Source of the DNA: Luteimonas viscosa
GTDB lineage: Bacteria > Pseudomonadota > Gammaproteobacteria > Xanthomonadales > Xanthomonadaceae
DNA: 64,000 bases
Direction: 5' to 3'
Assembly: GCF_008244685.1 (NCBI RefSeq)
Contig: NZ_VTFT01000001.1
Location: 1,653,248 to 1,717,247, forward strand
Part shown: positions 44,670 through 52,915 of the stretch, one piece after another
Layout: every line of letters begins with the position of its first letter
Position numbering within the stretch: position 1 is the stretch's first letter
The notes under the pieces: model-generated
Databases searched by the model: none
The model's input: the letters and a program-made list of their open reading frames with translations, nothing else
What the model was told of the DNA's origin: nothing
Program-made: the position numbers and the translations under genes

Positions 44670-47191
44670 CCCTGCAGCTCGCGCAGGGTCGCCGAGGGCG
44701 GCGCATCGAGCACCTTGCGCGTGGCGTACAGGCCCGCGAGCAGCGTGACCAACACGCCCACCGCGCTGCCGACCGCCGCCAGCGTCCAGTTCGCGCGCCA
44801 CGGCAGGTCGAACACCTGCACCGAGATCACGCCCGCCAGCACCGAGGCCGCGATCGCCGCGACCAGCCCCGCCAGCAGCCCGATCGCCGCGAACTCGGAC
44901 ACCTGCGCCATCCGCAACTGCGCGCGGCTGCCGCCCAGCGCTCGCATCACCCCGCCTTCCAGCAGGCGCTCGTCCTGGCTGGCGCTCACCGCCGCCAGCA
45001 GCACCAGCACGCCGGCCAGCAGCGAGAACCAGAACACCACCTGGACCACGGTGGAGACCTGGTCGGCGGTGTTGCGTACCTGCGCGAGCACCGCGTCGAC
45101 GTCGATCACCGACAGGTTCGGGAACCGCTGGACGAGTTCGGCGGTGAAGCGCGTGCGTTCCGGCGGTACCTGCACCGCGGTGATGTGGCTGGCCGGATAG
45201 CCGTCGAGCGCGCCGGGCGAGGCGAGCACGAAGAAGTTGGGCTGGAAGCTTTCCCATTCGACGTCGCGCAGGCTGGTGATCGGCGCCTCGAAACGCTGGC
45301 CGGCGATGTCGAAGGCGATGCGGTCGCCCACCTGCCAGCCGAGGTCCTGCGCGAAACCTTCTTCCACCGACAGCTGCGGGGTCGCCGGCGTGCCGTTCCA
45401 GAACTCGCCGGCGGTGACCTTGTTGTCGTCGCGCAGGGTGGCGGCCATCGACAGGTTGAACTCGCGGTCGGCACGCCGCTGCGCCTGCCTGTCCTGCTCC
45501 GGGTCGCCGGAGCGATCGGCGTAGTCCGCGCCCGAAGTCGGCGCGCCGTTGCGCGCGACCAGGCGCGCGCGGACCATCGGGAACAGCACCGGCTCGGACA
45601 CGCCCTGCGAGGCGATGAACTCGCGCACCGGGCCGACCTGGTCGGACTGCACGTTGATGATGAACCGGTTCGGCGCGCTCTCCGACAGCGCCAGTTGCCA
45701 GCGGTCGAGCAGGTCGGTGCGCACGAAGGTCAGCAGCAGCAGCGCCATCAGGCCCAGGCCCAGCGCGCTGACCTGGGCGATGCTGGTGCCGGCGCGGCGG
45801 CTGACGTTCGCCAGCCCGTAGCGCAGCGCGCCGCGCAACCGCGAACGCAGCCGGCGCACGGCGATGATCAGCGCCCAGGCGATGAGCGCGAGCACCGCCA
45901 GCGTCACGGCGATGCCGACCAGCATCGACAGCGCCAGCGTCGCCGAACCCGCCTGCCACCACAGCAATGCGGCCAGGCCGCCGAGTCCCGCCAGCGCGAC
46001 CACCCAGGCCGAGGGCTCCGCGCCATCGAGGTCGCGCCGCAGCACGCGCAGCGCGGGCACACGCCGCAGCGCCAGCACCGGCGGGGCGCCGAACGCGAGC
46101 AGCACCACCATGCCCACGCCGTAGCCGTGCAGCGCAGGCCACACGCTGGCCGGCGGGATCTCCACCTTCAATGCCTGCGCCAGCCAGCCGGCGATCGACC
46201 ATTGCAGGGCGAACGCGATCGCCACCCCGATGGTGCAGGCGATCAGCCCCAGCAGCACCAGCTCGCCGACATGGATGCCCACCAGGGTGCGCTGCTGCGC
46301 GCCGAGGCAGCGCATCACCGCCACCCCCGACAGGTGCCGCTCGCTGTGCCGGCGCGCCGCCATCGCCACCGCCACCGCCGCCAGCACCACCGACACCAGC
46401 GCGGCCAGGCCGAGGAAACGCCCCGCCCGATCGAGCGAGGAGCGCACTTCCGGCCGCGCATCGGTGATCGTCTCGATGCGTTGCCCGCGGCCGAGGTTGG
46501 CCTTGGCCGCAGCGGTGAAGCCCTCGACCGCCGCCGCGTCGCCGGCCACCACCAGCCGGTAGCGCACGCGGCTGCCTTCCTGCACCAGGCCGGTGGAGGC
46601 AAGGTCGGCGAGGTTGAGGAAGGCCTTGGGCGCGACGTTGAAGTAGTCGATCGAGGCGTCGGGTTCCTGCACCACCAGCGCGGCCAGACGGAACTCGCGC
46701 GTGCCGATGCCGATGCGGTCGCCGACGCGCGCGCCGAGCGTGTCGGCGCCGGCGCGGCTGAGCCACAACGTGCCGGGTTCGGGAATCGCGGCGGCATCGC
46801 GCTCGACGCCGTCGTCACCGGCGATGCGGAACGTGCCGCGCAACGGGAAGCCTTCGCCCAACGCGCGCAGGTCGCCGAGTCGCAGCTGTGCCTCGTCGCC
46901 GGTGCCGACACGGATCATGCTGTCGAGCTCGACCGTTTCGGTCCGTCGCAGCCCGGGGGCGTCCGCCGCCTCCAGCACCGCGCCGGCGATCGGGGCGTCG
47001 CCGCGCACCAGCGCGTCGCCGCCGAGCAGGCGGTTGGCCTCCATCGCAAGCGCGCGTTCGGCGCGGTCGGTGACGAAGCCCACCGAGGACACCGCCACCA
47101 CCGCCAGCACCAGCGCGCCGGCGAGGATGCGGATGTCGCCGGCCTTGATGTCGCGGCGCAGTTGCCGCCAGGCGAGCGCGAGCGTCTTCAT
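44666..47191 (-). CDS. ABC transporter permease, YbbP-like
   Basis: An 841-residue permease with two FtsX domains, ten membrane helices and large periplasmic regions, typical of YbbP. It begins MKTLALAWRQLRRDIKAGDI, with the first helix at about 20-40, and ends in LLAGLYATRKVLDAPPSATL. With the ATPase encoded 7 bases upstream it forms a type VII ABC system; the partner is usually encoded next to tesA, as here. The substrate is unproven; links to lipid or hydrophobic compound handling have been suggested from the TesA neighbour. Confidence 0.92.
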   Translation of the reverse strand: MKTLALAWRQLRRDIKAGDIRILAGALVLAVVAVSSVGFVTDRAERALAMEANRLLGGDALVRGDAPIAGAVLEAADAPGLRRTETVELDSMIRVGTGDEAQLRLGDLRALGEGFPLRGTFRIAGDDGVERDAAAIPEPGTLWLSRAGADTLGARVGDRIGIGTREFRLAALVVQEPDASIDYFNVAPKAFLNLADLASTGLVQEGSRVRYRLVVAGDAAAVEGFTAAAKANLGRGQRIETITDARPEVRSSLDRAGRFLGLAALVSVVLAAVAVAMAARRHSERHLSGVAVMRCLGAQQRTLVGIHVGELVLLGLIACTIGVAIAFALQWSIAGWLAQALKVEIPPASVWPALHGYGVGMVVLLAFGAPPVLALRRVPALRVLRRDLDGAEPSAWVVALAGLGGLAALLWWQAGSATLALSMLVGIAVTLAVLALIAWALIIAVRRLRSRLRGALRYGLANVSRRAGTSIAQVSALGLGLMALLLLTFVRTDLLDRWQLALSESAPNRFIINVQSDQVGPVREFIASQGVSEPVLFPMVRARLVARNGAPTSGADYADRSGDPEQDRQAQRRADREFNLSMAATLRDDNKVTAGEFWNGTPATPQLSVEEGFAQDLGWQVGDRIAFDIAGQRFEAPITSLRDVEWESFQPNFFVLASPGALDGYPASHITAVQVPPERTRFTAELVQRFPNLSVIDVDAVLAQVRNTADQVSTVVQVVFWFSLLAGVLVLLAAVSASQDERLLEGGVMRALGGSRAQLRMAQVSEFAAIGLLAGLVAAIAASVLAGVISVQVFDLPWRANWTLAAVGSAVGVLVTLLAGLYATRKVLDAPPSATLRELQG

Positions 47192-47198
47192 GCGCGGC

Positions 47199-47936
47199 TC
47201 ACCGGGTTTCGTCCGACACCAGCCGGCCGCTGTCCAGCCGCAGGGTGCGGTGGCAGCGCGCGGCGAGATGGTCGTCGTGGGTCACCAGCACCAGGGTGGT
47301 GCCCGCCTCGCCGTTCATCGCGAACAGCAGTTCGATGATCGCCTGTCCGGTATTGGTATCGAGGTTGCCGGTGGGTTCGTCCGCGAACAGCAGCGACGGC
47401 CGGGTCACGAACGCGCGCGCAAGCGCGACGCGCTGCTGCTCGCCGCCGGAGAGTTGCTTGGGGTAATGGTCCAGGCGTTCGCCGAGGCCGACCTTGCGCA
47501 GCATCTCGCGTGCCGGCGACTGCGCGTCGGCGTCGCCGCGCAGCTCCAGCGGCAGCATCACGTTCTCCAGCGCGGTGAGCGAGGGCAGCAGCTGGAAGTT
47601 CTGGAACACGAAGCCGACCTTGTCGCCCCGCACCTTCGCGCGGCCGTCCTCGTCGAGCGCCGAGATCTTCGCGCCGTCCAGCGCCACCGCGCCGGCACTG
47701 GGCGTGTCGAGGCCCGCCAGCAGCGACAGCAGGGTGCTCTTGCCGGAGCCGGAGGCGCCGACGATCGCGACCACCTCGCCGCGGGCGACATCGAAGCCCA
47801 CGCCGTCGAGGATCGTCAACTCGCCGGAAGGCAGCATGACCCGCTTGCCCAGGCCGGTGACATGCAGCGCGGGCGCTGCGGACGGGTTCGGCGAGCCGTG
47901 GGGGACGGCGGCAAGCGGCGCGGGGGCGTCGGCCAT
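47199..47936 (-). CDS. ABC transporter ATP-binding protein, YbbA-like
   Basis: A 245-residue ATPase of the LolD class with Walker A GASGSGKST, Q-loop VFQNFQLL, signature LSGGEQQR, Walker B LLFADEPTGN and the switch His in LVTHDD. ATG 47936 (MADAPAPL) is preferred because GGA lies at proper spacing before it; ATG 47942 is an alternative two codons upstream. It is divergent from tesA with a 65-base spacer, conserving the tesA/ybbA/ybbP layout found in enterobacteria. Confidence 0.93.
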   Translation of the reverse strand: MADAPAPLAAVPHGSPNPSAAPALHVTGLGKRVMLPSGELTILDGVGFDVARGEVVAIVGASGSGKSTLLSLLAGLDTPSAGAVALDGAKISALDEDGRAKVRGDKVGFVFQNFQLLPSLTALENVMLPLELRGDADAQSPAREMLRKVGLGERLDHYPKQLSGGEQQRVALARAFVTRPSLLFADEPTGNLDTNTGQAIIELLFAMNGEAGTTLVLVTHDDHLAARCHRTLRLDSGRLVSDETR

Positions 47937-48001
47937 GTTCATTCCGGATTGGTTATCGTGGACCGCAAGCGCCACAGCGCGCGAGACGGACGAGGACACA
48001 G

Positions 48002-48664
48002 ATGACAGAAGGTTATGCGGCCTGCCGGCGCCCGATGCAATGGGCCATCGGTTTACTCTTGCTGCTGGCGCTGTGGCCGGCGTTCGCCCAGCCCGCGCCC
48101 GCCGCGGATCCGGCGCCGCGCACGGTGCTGGTGATGGGCGATTCGCTGTCGGCCGGCTACGGCATGGCCGCGCCGGAAGGCTGGGTGTCCCTGCTGGGCG
48201 AGCGGCTGGCGGAACGCAAGCCCGGCTGGCGCGTCGTGAATGCCAGCATCAGCGGCGAAACCACCGCAGGCGGATCCGCGCGGATCGTCGGCGAGGTCCT
48301 GCGGCACCGGCCCGACGTGGTGGTGATCGCGCTCGGCGCCAACGACGGCCTGCGCGGACTGCCGCTGGCCGAGGCGCGGCGCAACCTGGCGCGCATGATC
48401 GGCGCCTCGCAACACGTGGGCGCGAAGGTGCTGCTGGTGGGCATGCGCATGCCGCCCAACCTCGGCGCCGACTACACCGCCGGCTTCGAACGCAACTACC
48501 GCGACCTGTCGCGGCTGTTCGACACCGCACTGCTCCCCTTCCTGCTCGAACCCATCGCGCTCGAACGCGAGGCCTACCAGGACGACAACCTGCACCCCAC
48601 GATCGCCGCCCAGCCGAAGCTGCTGGACCACGTGTGGACGGCGCTGGAGCCGTTGCTGCAGTAG
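48002..48664 (+). CDS. tesA: GDSL-type arylesterase/acyl-CoA thioesterase
   Basis: A 220-residue SGNH hydrolase, exported by a signal peptide (hydrophobic core AIGLLLLLALWPAFA, cut after about residue 30). Block I has Ser48 in MGDSLSAGYG, block III the Asn of ALGANDGLRG and block V the Asp/His pair in DDNLHPT. TesA is a periplasmic lysophospholipase, arylesterase and thioesterase. ATG 48002 has GAGGA upstream; ATG 48035 is an alternative start of the signal peptide. It is divergent from ybbA. Confidence 0.95.
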   Translation: MTEGYAACRRPMQWAIGLLLLLALWPAFAQPAPAADPAPRTVLVMGDSLSAGYGMAAPEGWVSLLGERLAERKPGWRVVNASISGETTAGGSARIVGEVLRHRPDVVVIALGANDGLRGLPLAEARRNLARMIGASQHVGAKVLLVGMRMPPNLGADYTAGFERNYRDLSRLFDTALLPFLLEPIALEREAYQDDNLHPTIAAQPKLLDHVWTALEPLLQ

Positions 48665-48880
48665 CTGTCGCAAGGCCGCGTCGGGCACGGGCGCGGTGCG
48701 ATCCGGGAAAGAACGCCGGTCGATCCCGGCATGCCTCGCGACGACCCGGGCAGGCGCGCAACCCGGATCGCTGCGCTCGCCCCGGGGCGCCCGATCGCAG
48801 GTCGGACAGCCGCCGGGACCGGGGGCGCGGCGGTGGCAACGCGCCTGCCACATGCGCGGGACCGGAGGGGACCGAGGCAG
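48665..48880. other. 216-base region between tesA and the lipase gene
   Basis: This is a convergent gap between the tesA stop and the lipase stop. I see no gene, repeat of the REP or heptad type, or convincing terminator in it; it is uniformly GC-rich. Confidence 0.4.
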
Positions 48881-51136
48881 CTATCGGGCGAGCGTCGCTG
48901 CCGGTGGTTGCATGTTCACCGGGTCGGCCACCAGCTCCGGGCGTGTCGCCGTTGGCGCGCGCGTGGGCGCAGCGTCGAGCCGCGCGTGTCCGCCGGCCAG
49001 CCAGGCCTGCGCGGCGCGCGTGTCCATCAGGCGCTTCGAGGTTTCGGAAATCGCCGCCGCGTCCCCTGACTTCAGCGCGCCGAGGAACTGGTCCAGCGCC
49101 TGTCCGGCCTCTCCCGGCAGCAGCGGCCTGCGTGCGGGTGGCATCGGCATCGGCATCGGAGCCAGGGGGTCGCGACCACCCGTTTCCTCCGTATGCGACG
49201 CGGCAGCCCTTGCCTGCAGCAGCGCGCGAGCAGCCTGTTCGCGCCGCGCGATCTCGCTGTCCAGGCTCGGGATCACGGCGCTGGCCATGCCGTGCCGCTC
49301 CAGCGCCTCCCGCACACCGGGGCCAAGCTCCTGCCGCAGCCGCACCGAGCTGGCCACGTCGATGGCGGTGAACGGATCGCCCGGGCGGTAGGTCACGACG
49401 GTGCCCACCAGCATGCCCGTGGTCCCGCCCAGCGCGGCGCCGGCCGCCGGGGCACGACCGGTGACGCCGCGGATGCCGTCGCCGGTGGCGTCCAGCCTGT
49501 CCTCCACCCGCTCGCCGACCCGCACCAGCTGCTCGCGCATGGCCGCACCGCTGCGTTCGATGCGATCGCCGATGGCGTCGCCGACGGCGTCCGCCGCCAG
49601 GCGCAGGCCCGTCGCCGACACCTGTCCTCGCGCCATGGCCTCGGCCGCCTGTGCGTGGCCGCGTTCGCGCGCCAGCGCGCCGCGCGATTCGAATGCGTCG
49701 GCGCGCGCCTCGAGCCCGCGCTGTCCTTCCGCGGAGACGGTGCCGACGATCGACCCGAGCAGGCGTGTGCCCGCGGCGGCGGCCGAGTCGCCACGTTCCT
49801 GCAACCAGCCGTTGGCGCGCCAGGCGAAGGCACCTGCCTGCGCCTTGGTCTCGTGCCATTGGGCGGCCGCCTCGCCCAGCGCCTGCGTGCCGTGCTCGAC
49901 AGTGATGCCCGCCACGCGGTATGCATGCCCGGAGAACGTGCCGGCAAGGGACAGGGTGCCCGCGGCACCGTCCCCGGCGACCTCGAGGCCGCGATCCGCG
50001 AGCTTCCCCCCCGCGGCGGGAATCTCGCCCATGGCGCGCCCCGCATCGGCGCCACGCGCCGCAGCCGCGACCACCGTCAGCAGCGGACCGGCCAGACGGT
50101 GGAGCTCGCCCAGCGAGGCCGCGTCCTCGCGCCGCACCAGTTCGCGCTCGTGTTCGGTCATCGCCACCAGCGGCGGCTTGCGTTCGCCCGCGGCCTGCGG
50201 CAGGTCGCGGATCAGCTCCGCGGCGTTGCCGCGTTCGAGGCGGTCGAGGAAAGCGTGGATCGACGGATGCGAGGATTCGGGAATGCCCGCAAGCAGCGCC
50301 TGCTCCAGGACCTGTCGCGCCTCGGGCACGTTGCGCAGGACCGACGCGGTATCGGACATCACACCCGCCAGGCGCAGGCGCTGGCGCGCGCCCATGTCGG
50401 CGAGGTCGCCCTGTACGCCGTCGTTGAGCAGGTCGCCCTGGACGTGCCAGGCAGTCACGCTGCGTGCGGTGTCGTAGAGCGGCAGGCCGCCATTCTCAGC
50501 GGCGAAGCGCCTCGCGGTCTCCGGGTGCAGGCCGGCCGCATTGAAGGTCACGGCAGACATTCCGGTGACGGCGGACGCGGCGGCGGACTTGCCTCCTGCA
50601 AGACTGTGACCAGCGATGTCGAAATCCAAGCCAGCTCGCTTCAGTACTGTTGCGACCCTCATCGCGCGATCGTAATAGTCGGTCTGCAGACCGACCGACT
50701 GCGGAAAATTGTTGCCGAGGAAATCTTCGGTTGTCGTATCCCGCCGACTCCCGTCTGCATCGAGCACTTCGCCCGCCGAGCCTTTGAAGACCAACACCGG
50801 CTTGTAGCCGGGCCCCAATATCGCCGGGTCAGGAACATAGATTTCAGCACGAAATCCGGAGTCCTTCGGCCGCAAGAGTTCGCGCCAAACATCATCGGTC
50901 AAGTTCGCACCCGGAACAGCGCGCCGCAGCAACGCCATATCCTCGCTGCCCCGCGACCACCCCGCCTCGGGACTTCCGGTTCCAACCACCGCGTCGTAGA
51001 TGTCAGACGAGACCCCTGCCATCTCGCGCGCATGGTAGAGCTCTTCGAGCTGCTTCGCCTCATCGCGTAAGGCCGGGTTACCACTCGTGCTCAGCTCATC
51101 AAGCAGTGCGCGACGCTTCTCTCGGGTCGTTGGCAT
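48881..51136 (-). CDS. Lipase-like protein, candidate antibacterial effector
   Basis: A 751-residue protein with an alpha/beta-hydrolase (lipase class 3-like) N-terminal part. The nucleophile elbow is DIAGHSLAGGKSAA, with Ser178, and a likely acid residue is Asp235 in WHVQGDLLN. Residues about 320-640 are an Ala/Gly/Arg-rich helical region rich in glycine-alanine turns (LGSIVGTVSAEG, AALGGTTGMLVGTVV) that could insert into or span membranes; the tail is Pro-rich. There is no signal peptide, PAAR or Rhs part, so export must be directed by another signal. Residues 1-180 are encoded by DNA of about 55-57% GC, versus 75-80% for the rest. An ankyrin lipoprotein gene ends 25 bases upstream. The AAGGA site is ten bases before the ATG. 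The effector role is inferred from form and neighbour. Confidence 0.75.
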   Translation of the reverse strand: MPTTREKRRALLDELSTSGNPALRDEAKQLEELYHAREMAGVSSDIYDAVVGTGSPEAGWSRGSEDMALLRRAVPGANLTDDVWRELLRPKDSGFRAEIYVPDPAILGPGYKPVLVFKGSAGEVLDADGSRRDTTTEDFLGNNFPQSVGLQTDYYDRAMRVATVLKRAGLDFDIAGHSLAGGKSAAASAVTGMSAVTFNAAGLHPETARRFAAENGGLPLYDTARSVTAWHVQGDLLNDGVQGDLADMGARQRLRLAGVMSDTASVLRNVPEARQVLEQALLAGIPESSHPSIHAFLDRLERGNAAELIRDLPQAAGERKPPLVAMTEHERELVRREDAASLGELHRLAGPLLTVVAAAARGADAGRAMGEIPAAGGKLADRGLEVAGDGAAGTLSLAGTFSGHAYRVAGITVEHGTQALGEAAAQWHETKAQAGAFAWRANGWLQERGDSAAAAGTRLLGSIVGTVSAEGQRGLEARADAFESRGALARERGHAQAAEAMARGQVSATGLRLAADAVGDAIGDRIERSGAAMREQLVRVGERVEDRLDATGDGIRGVTGRAPAAGAALGGTTGMLVGTVVTYRPGDPFTAIDVASSVRLRQELGPGVREALERHGMASAVIPSLDSEIARREQAARALLQARAAASHTEETGGRDPLAPMPMPMPPARRPLLPGEAGQALDQFLGALKSGDAAAISETSKRLMDTRAAQAWLAGGHARLDAAPTRAPTATRPELVADPVNMQPPAATLAR

Positions 51137-51161
51137 GTTGACGTTTCCTTGTCATTCCGGC

Positions 51162-52109
51162 TCACAGAAGTGGGATGCGTGATTCTTCGTGCGGAAATCC
51201 AAGCCGCTCACGCATCAACCGATAATGCTCGGGCATTGCAGGGCGCTCATGCCCATTCCCGATCAGCCACTCCTGACACTTGCGTTGCCAGGTCGGGTCA
51301 TCGGGATTACCTGGATGCCAGAACACCGCCTCGATCGTATGCGAATCGGGGCCATGCACCGGCTTGTCATATGCATAGTCGAGCGTCGGATCCGCACCAT
51401 GCTCCAGCAGCCAATGGACCATCATGAAACCGCCATTGGATGCGTAGTGTCCGATGAGTGTGCCGCCCATGCCGACAGAAGCATTCACATCCGCCCCCCG
51501 CTCCACCAGCAACTGCACATTTCGCCACTGGTTCTGCTTGATGAAGGCGTGGAACAGCAGCGCTTCGTTGTTGGCGTTGCGGGTGTCGGGGTCGCCGCCG
51601 TGGTCGAGCAGCAGTTGCAGGTACGCCGGGTCTTCCTGCTCGGCGGCCCAGACCATGGCGTTGGCGTGGTAACGCTCGCCGCGGTCACTGGGCGAGCGCT
51701 TCTTCACGTTGGGGTCGGCGCCCGCCTCCAGCATCGCGCGCAGGCCTTCGGGACTCCTGCTGTAGATCGGCCAGGCCAGCAGCGGCATGCCGCCGTCGCT
51801 GCCGCCGAAGATCTCGTCCGGGTCGACGCCCTCGTCGCGCATCAGGCGCCGCACTTCGCCGGCGTCGCCCTGCTCGGCGGCGATCGCAAGCGCCTGCGCG
51901 CGCGGATCGGGGAAGGCGCGTTCGAGCACTCCCTGGTGGCGCGAGCGCGGCTCCGAGGCCGACAGGTCGAAATCGCAGGCCGACAGCCACAGCACGCAGG
52001 CCACCACCAGCCACGTCGCGCGCCATGCATGGCGAACCCGTACGAACGTCGCGCCCATCGCGGCGCGCGGCGCCGTCGATCGGGAATCCTTCCCCTTCAC
52101 TCCGTCCAT
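51162..52109 (-). CDS. Ankyrin-repeat lipoprotein, candidate immunity protein
   Basis: A 315-residue lipoprotein. A long basic n-region, a hydrophobic segment (ATWLVVACVLW) and the lipobox LSAC (Cys45) direct it to the periplasm. Four to five ankyrin repeats follow (for example GLRAMLEAGADPN, YLQLLLDHGGDPD, NVQLLVERGADVN and VHWLLEHGADPT), ending in an acidic/aromatic tail. ATG 52109 has AGGA six bases upstream; a 34-residue extension is rejected. The second half (51162-51545) is about 53-63% GC, well below its first half. It is the first gene of a two-gene unit with the lipase-like protein (25-base gap), as expected for an immunity protein made ahead of its effector. Confidence 0.8.
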   Translation of the reverse strand: MDGVKGKDSRSTAPRAAMGATFVRVRHAWRATWLVVACVLWLSACDFDLSASEPRSRHQGVLERAFPDPRAQALAIAAEQGDAGEVRRLMRDEGVDPDEIFGGSDGGMPLLAWPIYSRSPEGLRAMLEAGADPNVKKRSPSDRGERYHANAMVWAAEQEDPAYLQLLLDHGGDPDTRNANNEALLFHAFIKQNQWRNVQLLVERGADVNASVGMGGTLIGHYASNGGFMMVHWLLEHGADPTLDYAYDKPVHGPDSHTIEAVFWHPGNPDDPTWQRKCQEWLIGNGHERPAMPEHYRLMRERLGFPHEESRIPLL

Positions 52110-52188
52110 GGTGGGTCCTGCGCCATCGGGTGAGGGGCCTAGATTAGCGGAGAATCGGGCGGGGCGCCCGCAGGCGCCGGCGCGCCGC

Positions 52189-52911
52189 TCAGCGCTCGCC
52201 GACGCCGGCAAGCAGCGGATACGGATTGACCGGCGTGCCGGTCCACCACTGCCGCTCGGGCGTCAGCGCGAACACCGCGAAGTGCAGGTGCGGCGCGGCG
52301 GGGTCGGCGTTGCCGCTGCTGCCCACGAAGCCGATCACCTCGCCCCGACTGACTTCCTTGCCCTCGGCCAGGCCGGGTGCATAGGCCTGCAGGTGCGCGT
52401 AGTAGTAGCACCAGGTTCCGCCCGGCTCGAACTGGTAGATCGTGAGGCCGCCGCGTTCGCTGTCGAAGAGCTTCTCGATGCGGCCATCGGCGACCGCGAG
52501 CACCGGGGTGCCGGCTGGCGCCATGATGTCGAGCGCCTCGTGCATGCGTTCGCCGCCGCGGGCATCGCCGAAGGTGTCCTGCAGGTCGGCCGCGGCGACG
52601 CCCTGCACCGGCACGACCAGGCCCGCCGCGGACGGCGGCGGCTCCAACGGCGGGGATGAGCCGGCGATCGCGTCTTCCGCGGCTGTTGGCGTCGCGACGA
52701 CGTCCCCTGCGGCCGGCGCAGGAGCGCGCTGCGATTCGCGAGTTCCCGCGGAGACCGGCGAAGCCCGCGGCGGCGGCTCACCCACCGCGACGTCGGGGCC
52801 CACCACCGGCGTGGGGCTTTGCCGCCACAGCGGTCCGTCGTGGCCGCGCATCGCCCACCAGGCCAGGTTCGCGGCCAGCAGCGCCAGCACCAGCCCGATC
52901 AACCAGCGCAT
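52189..52911 (-). CDS. M23 family metallopeptidase, membrane anchored
   Basis: A 240-residue LytM/M23 peptidase. One N-terminal membrane helix (about 3-22) anchors it, a Pro/Ala-rich linker follows, and the catalytic domain has zinc ligands in MHEALDIMAP and the final PHLHF. It would cut peptidoglycan cross-links. ATG 52911 starts just before the helix; a 15-residue extension is rejected. It begins 4 bases after the L,D-transpeptidase stop, so both wall enzymes are co-expressed. The ligands seem complete, so it is probably active rather than an EnvC-type regulator. Confidence 0.88.
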   Translation of the reverse strand: MRWLIGLVLALLAANLAWWAMRGHDGPLWRQSPTPVVGPDVAVGEPPPRASPVSAGTRESQRAPAPAAGDVVATPTAAEDAIAGSSPPLEPPPSAAGLVVPVQGVAAADLQDTFGDARGGERMHEALDIMAPAGTPVLAVADGRIEKLFDSERGGLTIYQFEPGGTWCYYYAHLQAYAPGLAEGKEVSRGEVIGFVGSSGNADPAAPHLHFAVFALTPERQWWTGTPVNPYPLLAGVGER

Positions 52912-52915
52912 GCGC

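Noticed and set aside
48881-51136. Assignment of the lipase-like protein as a Xanthomonas-type T4SS effector
   Set aside because: The conserved XVIPCD C-terminal block (including a GLxxIDHV-type motif and a Gln-rich tail) was looked for and not found; no T4SS gene is in the window.
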